A stretch of DNA of 64,000 nucleotides. Origin: Mangrovimicrobium sp048323675 (lineage in GTDB: Bacteria; Pseudomonadota; Gammaproteobacteria; Pseudomonadales; Halieaceae). Each line of letters begins with the position of its first letter. Positions within the stretch are counted from its first letter, which is position 1. Positions 8,363-17,102 of this stretch are shown here, piece after piece. The notes beneath the pieces were generated by a model that saw nothing but the letters and a program-made list of their open reading frames with translations, ran no database searches and was not told the DNA's origin. The stretch is taken from NCBI RefSeq assembly GCF_048323675.1, contig NZ_JBLWFK010000004.1, positions 434,001 through 498,000 of the forward strand. The letters are read 5' to 3'. The position numbers were made by a program, and so were the translations under genes.

Positions 8363-9136
8363 ATGGCCACCCTGCTGCGCGAACAGGTTACCGAAGTCCA
8401 CCACTGGACCGACCGCCTGTTCAGCTTCAAGACTACCCGCGACCAGGGCTTTCGCTTCAAGAACGGCTATTTCACCATGATCGGCCTGGAGCACGAGGGC
8501 AAGCCCCTGCTGCGCGCCTACAGCATGGCCAGTGCCAATTACGAGGACCAGTTGGAGTTCTTCAGCATCAAGGTGCCCGACGGTCCGCTGACCTCGAAAC
8601 TGCAGAACATCAAGGTCGGCGACGAGGTGCTGGTCAACAGCAAGGCCACCGGCACCCTGGTCAACGACAACCTGCTGCCCGGCAAGCACCTCTACCTGAT
8701 CGCGACCGGCACCGGCCTCGCGCCCTTTCTCAGCATCATCCGCGACCCGGAGATCTACGAGAGCTATGACAAGATCATTCTCACCCACGGCTGTCGCGAG
8801 GTAGAGGAACTGGCCTACCAGGAAATGATCACCGAGCACCTGCCCAACCACGAATACCTCGGCGATATCGTGCGCGACAAGCTGGTCTACTACCCCACCG
8901 TGACCCGGGAGAAATACGTCAACAACGGTCGCCTGACCGACCTGCTGCGCATTGGCAAGCTGGAGCAGGATATCGGCCTGCCGCGAATCAACCCGGACGA
9001 CGACCGCTTCATGATCTGCGGCAGCCCGAGCATGCTGAAGGATATCTGCGTGCTGCTGGATGAACGCGGCTTCCGCGAATCGCGGCACGGCCAGCAGGCC
9101 CACTACGTGATCGAGCGGGCTTTCGTCGAGACCTGA
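8363..9136 (+). CDS. fpr: Ferredoxin/flavodoxin-NADP(+) reductase
   Basis: A 257-residue FAD protein of the bacterial subclass I/II Fpr type. It shows the FAD-binding RAYSMAS motif, the NADP-binding IATGTGLAPFLSIIRD and HGCREVEELAY, and FMICGSPSMLKD. It ends VIERAFVET, a short C-terminal tail typical of gammaproteobacterial Fpr. It transfers electrons between NADPH and ferredoxin or flavodoxin, supporting Fe-S repair and oxidative defence. The start ATG at 8363 follows ACGAGGAAT. It is divergent from the FinR-like regulator. Confidence 0.93.
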   Translation: MATLLREQVTEVHHWTDRLFSFKTTRDQGFRFKNGYFTMIGLEHEGKPLLRAYSMASANYEDQLEFFSIKVPDGPLTSKLQNIKVGDEVLVNSKATGTLVNDNLLPGKHLYLIATGTGLAPFLSIIRDPEIYESYDKIILTHGCREVEELAYQEMITEHLPNHEYLGDIVRDKLVYYPTVTREKYVNNGRLTDLLRIGKLEQDIGLPRINPDDDRFMICGSPSMLKDICVLLDERGFRESRHGQQAHYVIERAFVET

Positions 9137-9194
9137 TCGAATTATTGGTCGTACCCTTACGGCGGGATTTGCGGGGTAGCGGCTCCGTAGGCCG

Positions 9195-9269
9195 GCATCC
9201 CTCCAGGATTTTTCCTAAGCGACGACTCAGAACGCTTTGGAGGAGTGTGGAAAAATCCTGGAGAGATGC
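9195..9269. repeat. Long inverted repeat forming a 21-bp stem with 33-nt loop
   Basis: Arms at 9195-9215 and 9249-9269 pair over 21 positions with a single mismatch; the inner 15 are perfect. The 33-nt loop holds a 5-bp mini-hairpin, AAGCG (9217-9221) with CGCTT. It lies in the 192-nt gap between the convergent fpr and sulP genes. The stem has an A5/T5 run but no terminal T-tract, so it is not a textbook terminator. Its loop does not match the core of the repeat family at 11, 19 and 44 kb. Confidence 0.7.
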
Positions 9270-9328
9270 GCTTCGAAACTCAGAAGCCGGGAAGTTTGAA
9301 TGCTCGAATGCTTGAAAGACCGGGCTAC

Positions 9329-10894
9329 TTACCCCAGGGCATCATCCGCAACAAAGTAGTGCGGGTCCTCGATGACATTCACCTCCACCAGGCTGCCGGC
9401 CTTGCGCAGCAGCTTCTTGCACTCCGGGGACAGGTGGACCAGGTGCAGGGTCTTACCCGCCGACAGGTAGCGCTCGGCCAGACTGTCGATCGCTTCGAGC
9501 CCCGAGTGGTCGCAGACCCGCGAATCGGCGAAATCGACAATCACGTCATCCTTGGCCAGGGCCGGGTCGAACTGCTCGAGGAAACTGGTGACGGAACCGA
9601 AGAACAGCGGCCCGTGGATACTGTAGACGGTCGACCCCTTGTGGTCTTCCCGGGCGATCACCTGCACATGCTTCGCGTGCTCCCAGGCAAACACCAGCGC
9701 CGAAACAATCACGCCGACCACAACCGCAATCGCGAGGTCGGTGGCGACAGTCACCGCGGACACCAGCACCAGCACCAGCGCGTCGCTCTTCGGCACCTTG
9801 CGGATCACCCGGAAGCTGCTCCACTCGAAGGTACCGATCACCACCATGAACATCACCCCGATCAGCGCCGCCAGCGGAATCTGCTCGATCAGCGGCGAGG
9901 CGACCAGGATAAAGGCCAGCAGGAACAGCGCCGCGGAGATGCCGGACAGCCGGCCGCGGCCGCCGGAATTCACGTTGATCATGCTCTGGCCGATCATCGC
10001 GCAACCGCCCATGCCGCCAAAGAAACCGGTCACCAAATTGGCCACGCCCTGGCCCACACACTCCTTGTTGCCGCGCCCGCGGGTCTCGGTAATTTCGTCC
10101 ACCAGCCGCAGCGTCAGCAGCGACTCGATCAGGCCGATCGAGGCCAGGATCACCGAGTAGGGGAAGATGATCGTGAGCGTCTCCCAGTTCAGCGGCACCA
10201 TCGGAATATGGAACGCCGGCAGGCCGCCCTTGATCGAGGCCACGTCCCCCACCACCCGGGTATCCAGCCCGAATCCGACGACCAGCAGGCTGACCACCAC
10301 GATCGCCGCCAGCGACGAGGGAATCGCCTTGGTAAGCCGGGGCAGGAAATGGATGATGATCATGGTCAGCAGCACCAGGCCACACAGCAGGTACATCGCC
10401 GCGCCCTCCAGCCAGGCCACGTCCAGCACGCTGCCCTCGAGGAAAGTACCCGCAGCCCAACCAGCTTCACCCGGCGTACCGAACTGCTGCAACTGGGCCA
10501 TGAAAATCACGATGGCCAGACCATTGACGAAACCGAGCATCACCGGGTGCGGCACCATGCGAATGAATTTGCCGAGCCGCAGCGCCCCCGCCGTAATCTG
10601 CAATATACCCATCAGTACCACCGCGGCGAACAGGTACTCCACGCCGTGATCCGCCACCAGCGACACCATCACCACGGCCAGCGCGCCGGCCGCCCCGGAG
10701 ATCATGCCCGGGCGCCCGCCGATACACGCGGTAATCAGGCCGACGAGGAATGCCGCATAGAGGCCAACCAGCGGCTCCACATCGGCGACAAAGGCAAACG
10801 CCACCGCTTCTGGCACCAGGGCCAGCGCGACGGTGAGTCCGGAGAGCACATCGTTCTTGACGCTGCTGACTTTACTCGGATGAAACTCGAACAT
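9329..10894 (-). CDS. SulP-family inorganic anion transporter with STAS domain
   Basis: A 521-residue membrane protein with about 11-12 hydrophobic segments over residues 15-400, including the SulP signature area (SGLTVALALVPEAVAFAFVA and GLYAAFLVGLITACIGGRPG). A cytoplasmic STAS domain covers roughly residues 420-515, with the conserved VIVDFADSRVCDHSGLEAID. SulP carriers move sulfate, bicarbonate or related anions; the substrate cannot be set here. The ATG at 10892-10894 is preferred over a GTG 12 nt upstream because GGAG lies 6 nt before it. It is separated from pldA by 330 nt holding a degenerate repeat copy. Confidence 0.9.
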   Translation of the reverse strand: MFEFHPSKVSSVKNDVLSGLTVALALVPEAVAFAFVADVEPLVGLYAAFLVGLITACIGGRPGMISGAAGALAVVMVSLVADHGVEYLFAAVVLMGILQITAGALRLGKFIRMVPHPVMLGFVNGLAIVIFMAQLQQFGTPGEAGWAAGTFLEGSVLDVAWLEGAAMYLLCGLVLLTMIIIHFLPRLTKAIPSSLAAIVVVSLLVVGFGLDTRVVGDVASIKGGLPAFHIPMVPLNWETLTIIFPYSVILASIGLIESLLTLRLVDEITETRGRGNKECVGQGVANLVTGFFGGMGGCAMIGQSMINVNSGGRGRLSGISAALFLLAFILVASPLIEQIPLAALIGVMFMVVIGTFEWSSFRVIRKVPKSDALVLVLVSAVTVATDLAIAVVVGVIVSALVFAWEHAKHVQVIAREDHKGSTVYSIHGPLFFGSVTSFLEQFDPALAKDDVIVDFADSRVCDHSGLEAIDSLAERYLSAGKTLHLVHLSPECKKLLRKAGSLVEVNVIEDPHYFVADDALG

Positions 10895-11070
10895 GGACGA
10901 CTCCACGGGTGGCTGGGCGCGCTTTGGCGGCGCGGGTTGCTGGATACCGTGCGGTGTAGTCGTTGTTATGCCCGGCGGGAAAGGGGCGCCGATTCTACGG
11001 GATCACCGGCTGTGGGGCAATTTTTAGCCAGTTCGAGAGGTTTCCCGGGGTTCGGGTTCAGTGGGGTCGT

Positions 11071-11140
11071 CCCGGCACGGCCAGGGATGTCCGAGGCCGA
11101 GCCTGCACCTGGATGTGCGCCTTTTGGCGGTCCCGGCGAG
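11071..11140 (+). repeat. Structured dispersed repeat, copy A (degenerate)
   Basis: This copy shares the core of the family: a first hairpin-like segment (11079-11092, one mismatch), the constant CGAGCCTG (11097-11104), a second hairpin GCAC...GTGC (11105-11118) and the mini-hairpin CGCCTTTTGGCG (11118-11129). The 3' flank CCCGGCGAGG resembles copy B, but no matching left outer arm is present, so the outer stem has decayed or been truncated. It sits in the 330-nt gap 10895-11224 upstream of sulP; the rest of that gap shows nothing I recognise. Confidence 0.65.
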
Positions 11141-11224
11141 GCGCAGCTTGCTATGCGGGCCGGGCTACAGGGCTCCAATAACGAGTCTCAACGCACTCGA
11201 ATACCTGGTGCCATCAACAAAACC

Positions 11225-12220
11225 CTAGAGCAAATCAGTCAACACCACACCGGCGCCAATCCGGTTGGTCTTCACATCGTAATCAATCAGGCTCTCCCCA
11301 TAGCCATAAAAATACTGCAGATAGCCGCGAAACCGTCGCGTTTTGGGCAGCGGGAAAGTCCAGTCGAGCTGCACCGCTCCCTGGTCGCCGCCCTCGATGA
11401 TATTGCGCAGGGTGACGCCAAAGGTCTGCTGGTCCCACTTCCACAGGGCCTCCAGGTCACCGTAGCCCAGGTAATCCTCGATATCCGGGTTGTCGTCGTC
11501 TTCCCTGCTCTCCGGAATCCGGTACCAGGCGCGCGCCGCCAGCGTCAGGTTGTCGCGCTCGAACAGGGCCGTGCCGATCACCCGGTTCCAGCTGCGCGAC
11601 AGCGGCTCGCTGCGACCGTTGGACTGGTGGTTGAGGGACACCGCCAACAGACTGTTGGTGAAACCGAGGACCTCCCAGTTGTTCTCCTTGCTGAGAAACA
11701 GCTCCGGCTGGTAGTTGGTCTCGCGGAAAGGGCGCGACTGGTCCGAGTTATAGGCCTGCCACCAGCTCTCCTGGGTGTAGGCGCCCCACAGGCGGGTGCC
11801 CCTGCCCAGGGGGTGGTCCCAGATCAGCGCCTTGAAGCTCACCTGGAACTTGATCTCCACGTCGTTGGATTCACCCCCGGGATAGATCTCGTCCCACTTT
11901 TCCTCGTTGAAATCCGCGTTGTAGGTGACCGGCAACAGGTAGTTGCGATGGTGGGGGATGATGACCCAGGGATTGTTCGCCTCTTCCTTTTCTTCTTCCA
12001 CGCGCTGGGCGTAGGCACCCTCGGGTCGCTCTGCGCCCGGGGGCAGGACGCCCTCGGCGGCGTCCTCCTGGGGTTGCGGGCTGCGCCCGGCGAGTGCGTC
12101 GTAGCAGGCGAGCCGCTCGTCGTCATCGTTGATTCCCGTGCAGTCCTCGAGCCCGCCGCCCAGGGCGGGCAGTGAGGCTGAGAGAACCAGGGCGGCCGGC
12201 AGCGTTGTCAGTCGCATCAT
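11225..12220 (-). CDS. pldA: Outer-membrane phospholipase A (PldA)
   Basis: A 331-residue protein with a signal peptide (about residues 1-20), a short N-terminal region with two Cys (EDCTGINDDDERLACYDAL) and a 12-strand barrel. The catalytic motif NHQSNGRS carries the His and Ser of the OMPLA active site. YGYGESLIDYD and NRIGAGV near the C-terminus are also family marks. The enzyme hydrolyses phospholipids that reach the outer leaflet, helping to keep lipid asymmetry. ATG at 12220 has GGAG 9 nt upstream; the adjacent ATG at 12217 is equally possible. It lies 49 nt upstream of the glpD stop in the same direction and may be cotranscribed with sequences from glpD. Confidence 0.9.
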   Translation of the reverse strand: MMRLTTLPAALVLSASLPALGGGLEDCTGINDDDERLACYDALAGRSPQPQEDAAEGVLPPGAERPEGAYAQRVEEEKEEANNPWVIIPHHRNYLLPVTYNADFNEEKWDEIYPGGESNDVEIKFQVSFKALIWDHPLGRGTRLWGAYTQESWWQAYNSDQSRPFRETNYQPELFLSKENNWEVLGFTNSLLAVSLNHQSNGRSEPLSRSWNRVIGTALFERDNLTLAARAWYRIPESREDDDNPDIEDYLGYGDLEALWKWDQQTFGVTLRNIIEGGDQGAVQLDWTFPLPKTRRFRGYLQYFYGYGESLIDYDVKTNRIGAGVVLTDLL

Positions 12221-12269
12221 AGTCAGGTACTCCAGTGATGCCGTTCAGACCCGTCGGGGAAAGGGAGGT

Positions 12270-13874
12270 TCAGCCGTCGAAGTATTCGCGTAATTTTTCC
12301 TCAGCTTTGTCGCCGAAGAAAATCGCACAGGCCTCGTGCAGGCCCGGGGCGCCCTCGATCTCATCGCGGCGCAGCACCAGTTCGATCTTGGAGCGCCGGC
12401 GCATGAAGTCCTCGAGCCGGGTAATCATCTCGCGGCGCGCCGCCAGTTCGATTTCCCCGCGGGTGTACTCGGCGTTTTCGATCAGCAGGTCGGCCTCGCG
12501 TTTGTCGGCGCGAATGCGCTCCAGCAGGATGAAGGCAGCGGCGCCGTAACGGCGCCAGAAGCGCTCGGACAGGGGTTCGGAAGAGATCGGCGCGGTCATC
12601 GCATCGAGGTTCATCAACTTCGCCTGCAGCATGAATTCCCGGCGGGTGTCCGGGCCGGGCTCGCCGTACCAGCGGTTTTCCGGGTAGGGAACGATCACCC
12701 CCATGGCGGCGACCCTTTCCACGACCTCGTCGCCGACATTCAGGCAGTCGGTGAGCTTGCCGCCGAAGATGGTGAGTTGCCGGTGGTGCTCGCTCTGTTC
12801 GATGACATGCTTGCGCGAGAGCTGTACCCAGTCCGCCTTGCCGCCCTTGCCGGACACCGCCAGCGGGCGCACGCCCACCCGCTCGGCGATGACGTCATCC
12901 CGGGTCAGCGGCTTTTCCAGGTCGAGCAGCGCATTAACGTTGTCGAGGACAAAATCCCGGTCGGCCTCGGTTACCCCGACCTCGGGATTCTCCACCTGGG
13001 TATCGGTGGTGCCGATGCAGGTGCGCCGCCCCATGGGGATCAGGAAGAACAGGCGGCCGTCGCTGGCGAAGAAGGTCAGCACCCGGCGGTTGTCGGTGAG
13101 CCGGTCGACAATCAGGTGGATGCCCTTGGAAAACAGGTGGTGGTATTCGGTTTTCTCGCCGACCATCTGGTTGTAGGCGTCCGCCCAGGGCCCGCAGGCG
13201 TTGATCATCACCCGGGAGCGGATGGTGAATTCCCGGCCGCTCTCCTGGTCCCGGGCCGTAGTGACCCAGAGCTCCCCGGCGCGGCGACAGGCGACGGACT
13301 CGACATAATTGGCCGCGATACAGCCATAGTCCAGGGCGGTGCGAATGAAGTTGAAGACGAAGCGCGCATCGTTGTCGTAGAGATAGCAGTCGGAGTATTC
13401 GAGCCCGCCGGCGGCATTACTGGTATTGACGATGGGCTCGCGGCGCTTGATATCCCCCGCGGTGTTGTAGCGCGGCGCGGCGGTGGCGAAGCGCCCCATG
13501 ATCCAGTACAGCAGCGCACCGAGGTAAACGAAAAACGACCAGAAGCGGAAGCCCTTCTGGATGGTAGTGAAGAAACGGATTTCCTTCACCGTGGAGGGAT
13601 AGGCGCGCATCAGCTTGTTGCGCGACTTGCACAGCTTGTTGACCAGCAGGTATTCGTGGCTCTCGAGGTACTTGATCCCGCCCCAGGCCAGGTTGGAAGA
13701 GTTGGAACTGACCCCGCTGGCGAAATCCTCGCGGTCGATCAGGGCCACCTTGACGCCGCGCCCGGCGAGCGCCGCCGCGGCCACGGCCCCATTGATCCCG
13801 CCCCCCACGATGAGCACATCGTAGACCTGTTCAGTGAGCTTGCTGATATTGGTCGCGCGCAGTTTGCCTGGCAT
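12270..13874 (-). CDS. glpD: Aerobic glycerol-3-phosphate dehydrogenase
   Basis: A 534-residue flavoprotein. The N-terminal FAD-binding motif VLIVGGGINGAVAAAALAGR is followed by SGVSSNSSNLAWGGIKYLE, the GlpD substrate region INACGPWADAYNQ, and IPMGRRTCIGTTDT. The C-terminal domain contains ELAARREMITRLEDFMRRRS, the helical cap typical of GlpD. It oxidises glycerol-3-phosphate to DHAP at the membrane and passes electrons to quinone. The ATG at 13872-13874 is chosen because GGAGG lies just upstream. A LysR gene ends 26 nt before this start on the same strand. No glpK or glpF is nearby. Confidence 0.92.
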   Translation of the reverse strand: MPGKLRATNISKLTEQVYDVLIVGGGINGAVAAAALAGRGVKVALIDREDFASGVSSNSSNLAWGGIKYLESHEYLLVNKLCKSRNKLMRAYPSTVKEIRFFTTIQKGFRFWSFFVYLGALLYWIMGRFATAAPRYNTAGDIKRREPIVNTSNAAGGLEYSDCYLYDNDARFVFNFIRTALDYGCIAANYVESVACRRAGELWVTTARDQESGREFTIRSRVMINACGPWADAYNQMVGEKTEYHHLFSKGIHLIVDRLTDNRRVLTFFASDGRLFFLIPMGRRTCIGTTDTQVENPEVGVTEADRDFVLDNVNALLDLEKPLTRDDVIAERVGVRPLAVSGKGGKADWVQLSRKHVIEQSEHHRQLTIFGGKLTDCLNVGDEVVERVAAMGVIVPYPENRWYGEPGPDTRREFMLQAKLMNLDAMTAPISSEPLSERFWRRYGAAAFILLERIRADKREADLLIENAEYTRGEIELAARREMITRLEDFMRRRSKIELVLRRDEIEGAPGLHEACAIFFGDKAEEKLREYFDG

Positions 13875-13900
13875 AACCCCTCCCCCGGGCACTGTTTACT

Positions 13901-14788
13901 CTACAAGTTCCAGCGTTCCCCGCAAAGTGAAACGAATCGCGCAGCACTTTCGCTCAACGCCTGGTCGGCGCGGGAGTAGACCCCCACCTGTTTGGAGATC
14001 GTGCCGAAGGAGACGTCGTCGATCACCCGGAAGTCCGCGCAATCGGGGTGTTCCAGCAGGACCTGCCGGTCCATGAAGGTCACCCCCATACCCTCGCCAA
14101 TCAGGTGGATGCGCAGGGACAGGCTGCTCACCTCCCACACCGTGGAAAACTGGTCGCGGATACGCTGGATGGACGGGCGCAGCTCGGGGTTGTCGAGGGC
14201 AGAGGTGATCAGCGCGGTCTGCTGCAGGGCCTCCTCCTCGCCGCGCATGATCGCGGCGAACAGGGGGTGGCGGGGCCCGACCACCAGGTGGCGGGTGTCG
14301 GAGTACAGCGGCACCGCCCGAAACGCCTGCATGTCCTTCTGGAAGGGCCCGAAGCCCAGCTCCACGGCACCCGACAGCACGGCGTAGATGATATTGCGGG
14401 CGGGCATCTCCACCACTTTCATGCGCACGCGCGGGAATTGCCGGCAGTAGTCGACCACCAGGTCGGGGGCGTGGAAGCGGTTGATCGAGGCCGAGAGGGC
14501 GAGATTGAGGGTCTCACGGCGGCCGCTGCGCAACTGGGCGATGTCCTCGAGGGTCTGCTGCTCACTGGAGAGCACCTCGAAGGCGTGATCGAAGAGCCGC
14601 CGGCCGGCGTCTGTCAGGCGCATCTGCTTGCCGCGCTCGATCAGGCTGAGGCCCAGCTTGGACTCCAGCGCCGCCACCGCCTGGCTCACCGCCGACTGGC
14701 TGATATGCAGTGCTTCCGCGGCGCGGCGAAAGCCCCCCTCCTCGATCACCGCGCGAAAAGCCCGCAATTCGCTGTTTTCAAATCTCAT
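13901..14788 (-). CDS. LysR-family transcriptional regulator
   Basis: A 295-residue LysR protein. The helix-turn-helix covers residues 5-65 (ELRAFRAVIEEGGFRRAAEA, SQSAVSQAVAALESKLG), and an effector domain follows. It is divergent from the citrate-synthase-like gene with a 96-nt gap and lies just upstream of glpD, so either could be its target. The divergent arrangement is the more common LysR pattern. The ATG at 14786-14788 gives a standard N-terminus, though no good ribosome-binding site is seen; a TTG at 14806 would add six residues. The effector is unknown. Confidence 0.82.
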   Translation of the reverse strand: MRFENSELRAFRAVIEEGGFRRAAEALHISQSAVSQAVAALESKLGLSLIERGKQMRLTDAGRRLFDHAFEVLSSEQQTLEDIAQLRSGRRETLNLALSASINRFHAPDLVVDYCRQFPRVRMKVVEMPARNIIYAVLSGAVELGFGPFQKDMQAFRAVPLYSDTRHLVVGPRHPLFAAIMRGEEEALQQTALITSALDNPELRPSIQRIRDQFSTVWEVSSLSLRIHLIGEGMGVTFMDRQVLLEHPDCADFRVIDDVSFGTISKQVGVYSRADQALSESAARFVSLCGERWNL

Positions 14789-14884
14789 ATAAGTTTTACC
14801 GATCAAGTGATAAGTAAGATTAACCCTGCTGATCGAACGCCCTGAGTATACTGCTAAAAAAACTCACCTTCCGGGAGGACCGCA

Positions 14885-16033
14885 ATGTCTGAAAACAACT
14901 CACCCCTCATTTCCTACGACCTCGCCGGCGTCATCGTCGGTGAAACCGCCATCTCCGATGTCCAGGGTGAAGTCGGCCTCCTCAACTACCGCGGTTTTGA
15001 TATCAATTCGCTGATCGATGTCCCCTTCCTTGAGGTGGCCTGGCTGGTACTGTTCGACGCCTGGCCGAATCCCGAGGAAAAACGCGCGCTGGAAGCGTTC
15101 ATGTGCCGCCACCAGCAACTCGACAGCGCCGAGCAGGAACTGCTGGGCCGGGTGGCCCGCGACCTGCATCCCATGCTGGTGCTGCAGGGGATCGTACCCC
15201 TGCTGGGCCTGCCACAGGAGGACACCCTGGGCCGCGGCCTCGACGCCGAGCAGGGCCTGTTCATCGCCGCCAAGATTTCCGCCCTCATCGCCGCCCACCA
15301 CCGCCTCGGCAAGGGGCAGCCGATTGTCGCGCCCACCGCGGGCGCCAGCTACCACGCCAACTTCCTGCACATGTTCCACGGCCAGGCCGCGACGCCGGAC
15401 CAGGTGCGCATGCTCGATGCCGCCCAGGTCCTGCAGATGGAACACAGCTTCAACGCGGGCACCTTTGCCGGAAGGGTCTGCGCCAGCACCCTGGCGCCCA
15501 TCCAGTCGGTGATATCGGCGTCCATCGGCACACTCTTCGGCAAACTGCACGGCGGCGCCGACCAGGCGGCGCTGGAGATGGCCATGGCGATCGGCGAACC
15601 GGAACACGCCGGCGCCTATGTGAAGGAATGCCTGGCCAACAAGGTGAAGATCATGGGTATGGGCCATCGCGAATACCGCACCGTCGACCCGCGGGCCAAA
15701 GTGCTCAAGCCGATGGCCATGGCGCTGTGCCGCGAGCCCGAGAGCCGGCGCCTGCTGGATACCCTGGTGGCGGTCGAGGCCGCCTGCCAGGAAGAGTTCG
15801 CCAGCCGCGGCAAGGAAATCTGGGCCAACGTGGAATTCTACAAGGGCGCGGTGTTCCACAGCCTGGGTATCCCGACCCACTTTTTCACCGCCATGTTCGC
15901 CATGGCGCGGGTCTTCGGCTACATCGCCCACTTCCTCGAGTTCCGCCAGGACAGCCGGTTGATCCGCCCGCGCGCCGCCTACATCGGCCACCCGCCCGGC
16001 AGCCGGGAAAAGCTCGCCGCCCAGGCCATCTAG
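14885..16033 (+). CDS. Citrate synthase family protein (paralogue with altered catalytic acid)
   Basis: A 382-residue member of the citrate/2-methylcitrate synthase family, of the short type lacking the GltA N-terminal domain. It keeps the histidine motifs EHSFNAGTFAGRV, GKLHGGADQAA and GMGHREYRTVDPRA. The segment that normally reads PNVDFYSG is ANVEFYKGAV here, so Glu replaces the catalytic Asp and Lys replaces Ser. It probably condenses an acyl-CoA with oxaloacetate or a related 2-oxo acid, but the exact reaction is open. The ATG follows a strong GGGAGG at 6-7 nt. It is divergent from a LysR gene that may control it, and no other TCA or prp genes are adjacent. Confidence 0.82.
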   Translation: MSENNSPLISYDLAGVIVGETAISDVQGEVGLLNYRGFDINSLIDVPFLEVAWLVLFDAWPNPEEKRALEAFMCRHQQLDSAEQELLGRVARDLHPMLVLQGIVPLLGLPQEDTLGRGLDAEQGLFIAAKISALIAAHHRLGKGQPIVAPTAGASYHANFLHMFHGQAATPDQVRMLDAAQVLQMEHSFNAGTFAGRVCASTLAPIQSVISASIGTLFGKLHGGADQAALEMAMAIGEPEHAGAYVKECLANKVKIMGMGHREYRTVDPRAKVLKPMAMALCREPESRRLLDTLVAVEAACQEEFASRGKEIWANVEFYKGAVFHSLGIPTHFFTAMFAMARVFGYIAHFLEFRQDSRLIRPRAAYIGHPPGSREKLAAQAI

Positions 16034-16096
16034 CGGCGCTTTCTGTGCGGTGCTCCGCCCTGGGGCAGCACCCCGGGGGCCGCGGGGCGCCGCAAA

Positions 16097-16125
16097 TTGC
16101 ATCGCAGCGGGCGAGCGCGTATAAG
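16097..16125 (+). promoter_or_regulatory. Candidate sigma-70 promoter of the HlyD-ABC exporter operon
   Basis: TTGCAT (16097-16102) and TATAAG (16120-16125) are separated by the optimal 17 nt and lie 33 nt before the HlyD-family start. Confidence 0.5.
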
Positions 16126-16157
16126 ATGTAGGCCCCCACCGCGGACAAGGACTCGAC

Positions 16158-17102
16158 ATGCGGGCTGTTCTCGCAGTTTTACTGATTTGCGCATTCACCG
16201 GCTGCGGCGAAGAACCCGCCACCCAGGCACTCGGCACCCTCGAGCGCGACCGCATCATCCTGCGCGCCACCGCGGCCGAAATCATCACCGCCCAGCCAGT
16301 GCCAGAAGGCAGTCAGGTCACCGCAGGCACCCTGCTGGTGCAACTGGATGACCGCCAGCAGCGGGCGGTCGTGGCCCGCTCCCGGGCGGACGTGGGGCGC
16401 GCCCGGGCGGAGCTCGAGGAACTGCGCAACGGCGCCCGCCCCGAGGAGATCGCCGCCGCCACCGCCCGGGTCTCCGGCGCCCGTGCCTCGCTGGTCCAGG
16501 CCGGGGCCCAATACACCCGCACCGTATCCCTGGTAAAGCAGAAACTCGCCGCCCAGGCGGAGCTGGACCAGGCACTGGCCACCCGCGACGAAGCGGAGGC
16601 CAACCTGCAATCGGCGCGTGAGGACCTCCTGCGCCTGACCAACGGCACCCGCCAGGAGCAACTCGACGCCGGCGCCGCCGCGCTGCAGGCGGCGGAAGCG
16701 CAACTGGCGGTGGAGGAGCACAAACTCTCCGACCTCAGCGTGGTGGCCACCCGCGACGCCTGGCTCGACAGCCTGCCCTGGAACGAGGGCGAACGCGTGA
16801 CCAGCGGCGCCACCCTGGCAGTGTTGCTGGCCAACTCCCGCCCCTACGCCAGGGTCTACGTTCCCGAACCCTGGCGGGCGCGGGTGAAGATCGGCGACAG
16901 CTACCCGGTCCACATCGACGGCGTCGACCAGGCCATCGAAGGCCGCCTGCGCTGGATCGCCACCGAGCCGGCCTTTACCCCCTACTACGCACTCAATGCA
17001 TCGGACCGCTCGCGCCTGGTCTACCTCGCCGAATTCGACCTCACCTCCGGCGATGACCTGCCCAGCGGCGTGCCCGCCCAGGTACTGCTCGGCGATGAGT
17101 GA
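16158..17102 (+). CDS. HlyD-family periplasmic adaptor subunit of an ABC exporter
   Basis: A 314-residue protein with a lipoprotein-like signal (LLICAFTGC, Cys 16). A lipoyl-like half-motif (IITAQPVPEGSQVTAGTLLVQLDDRQQ) is followed by a long alpha-helical hairpin rich in Ala, Glu and Arg (about residues 70-195), then the second lipoyl half and a barrel domain (YARVYVPEPWRARVKIGDSY). It would link an inner-membrane ABC exporter to an outer-membrane channel. The stop overlaps the next gene by 8 nt. The cargo is unknown. The YhiI/YbhG-type adaptors of YbhFSR-like drug exporters are the closest kind. Confidence 0.87.
   Translation: MRAVLAVLLICAFTGCGEEPATQALGTLERDRIILRATAAEIITAQPVPEGSQVTAGTLLVQLDDRQQRAVVARSRADVGRARAELEELRNGARPEEIAAATARVSGARASLVQAGAQYTRTVSLVKQKLAAQAELDQALATRDEAEANLQSAREDLLRLTNGTRQEQLDAGAAALQAAEAQLAVEEHKLSDLSVVATRDAWLDSLPWNEGERVTSGATLAVLLANSRPYARVYVPEPWRARVKIGDSYPVHIDGVDQAIEGRLRWIATEPAFTPYYALNASDRSRLVYLAEFDLTSGDDLPSGVPAQVLLGDE

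Noticed and set aside
9245..12175. A 976-codon open frame on the plus strand, antisense to sulP and pldA
   Set aside because: It has no recognisable domain and is rich in His/Gln/Arg, typical of antisense frames in GC-rich genes. The minus-strand proteins are clearly conserved families.
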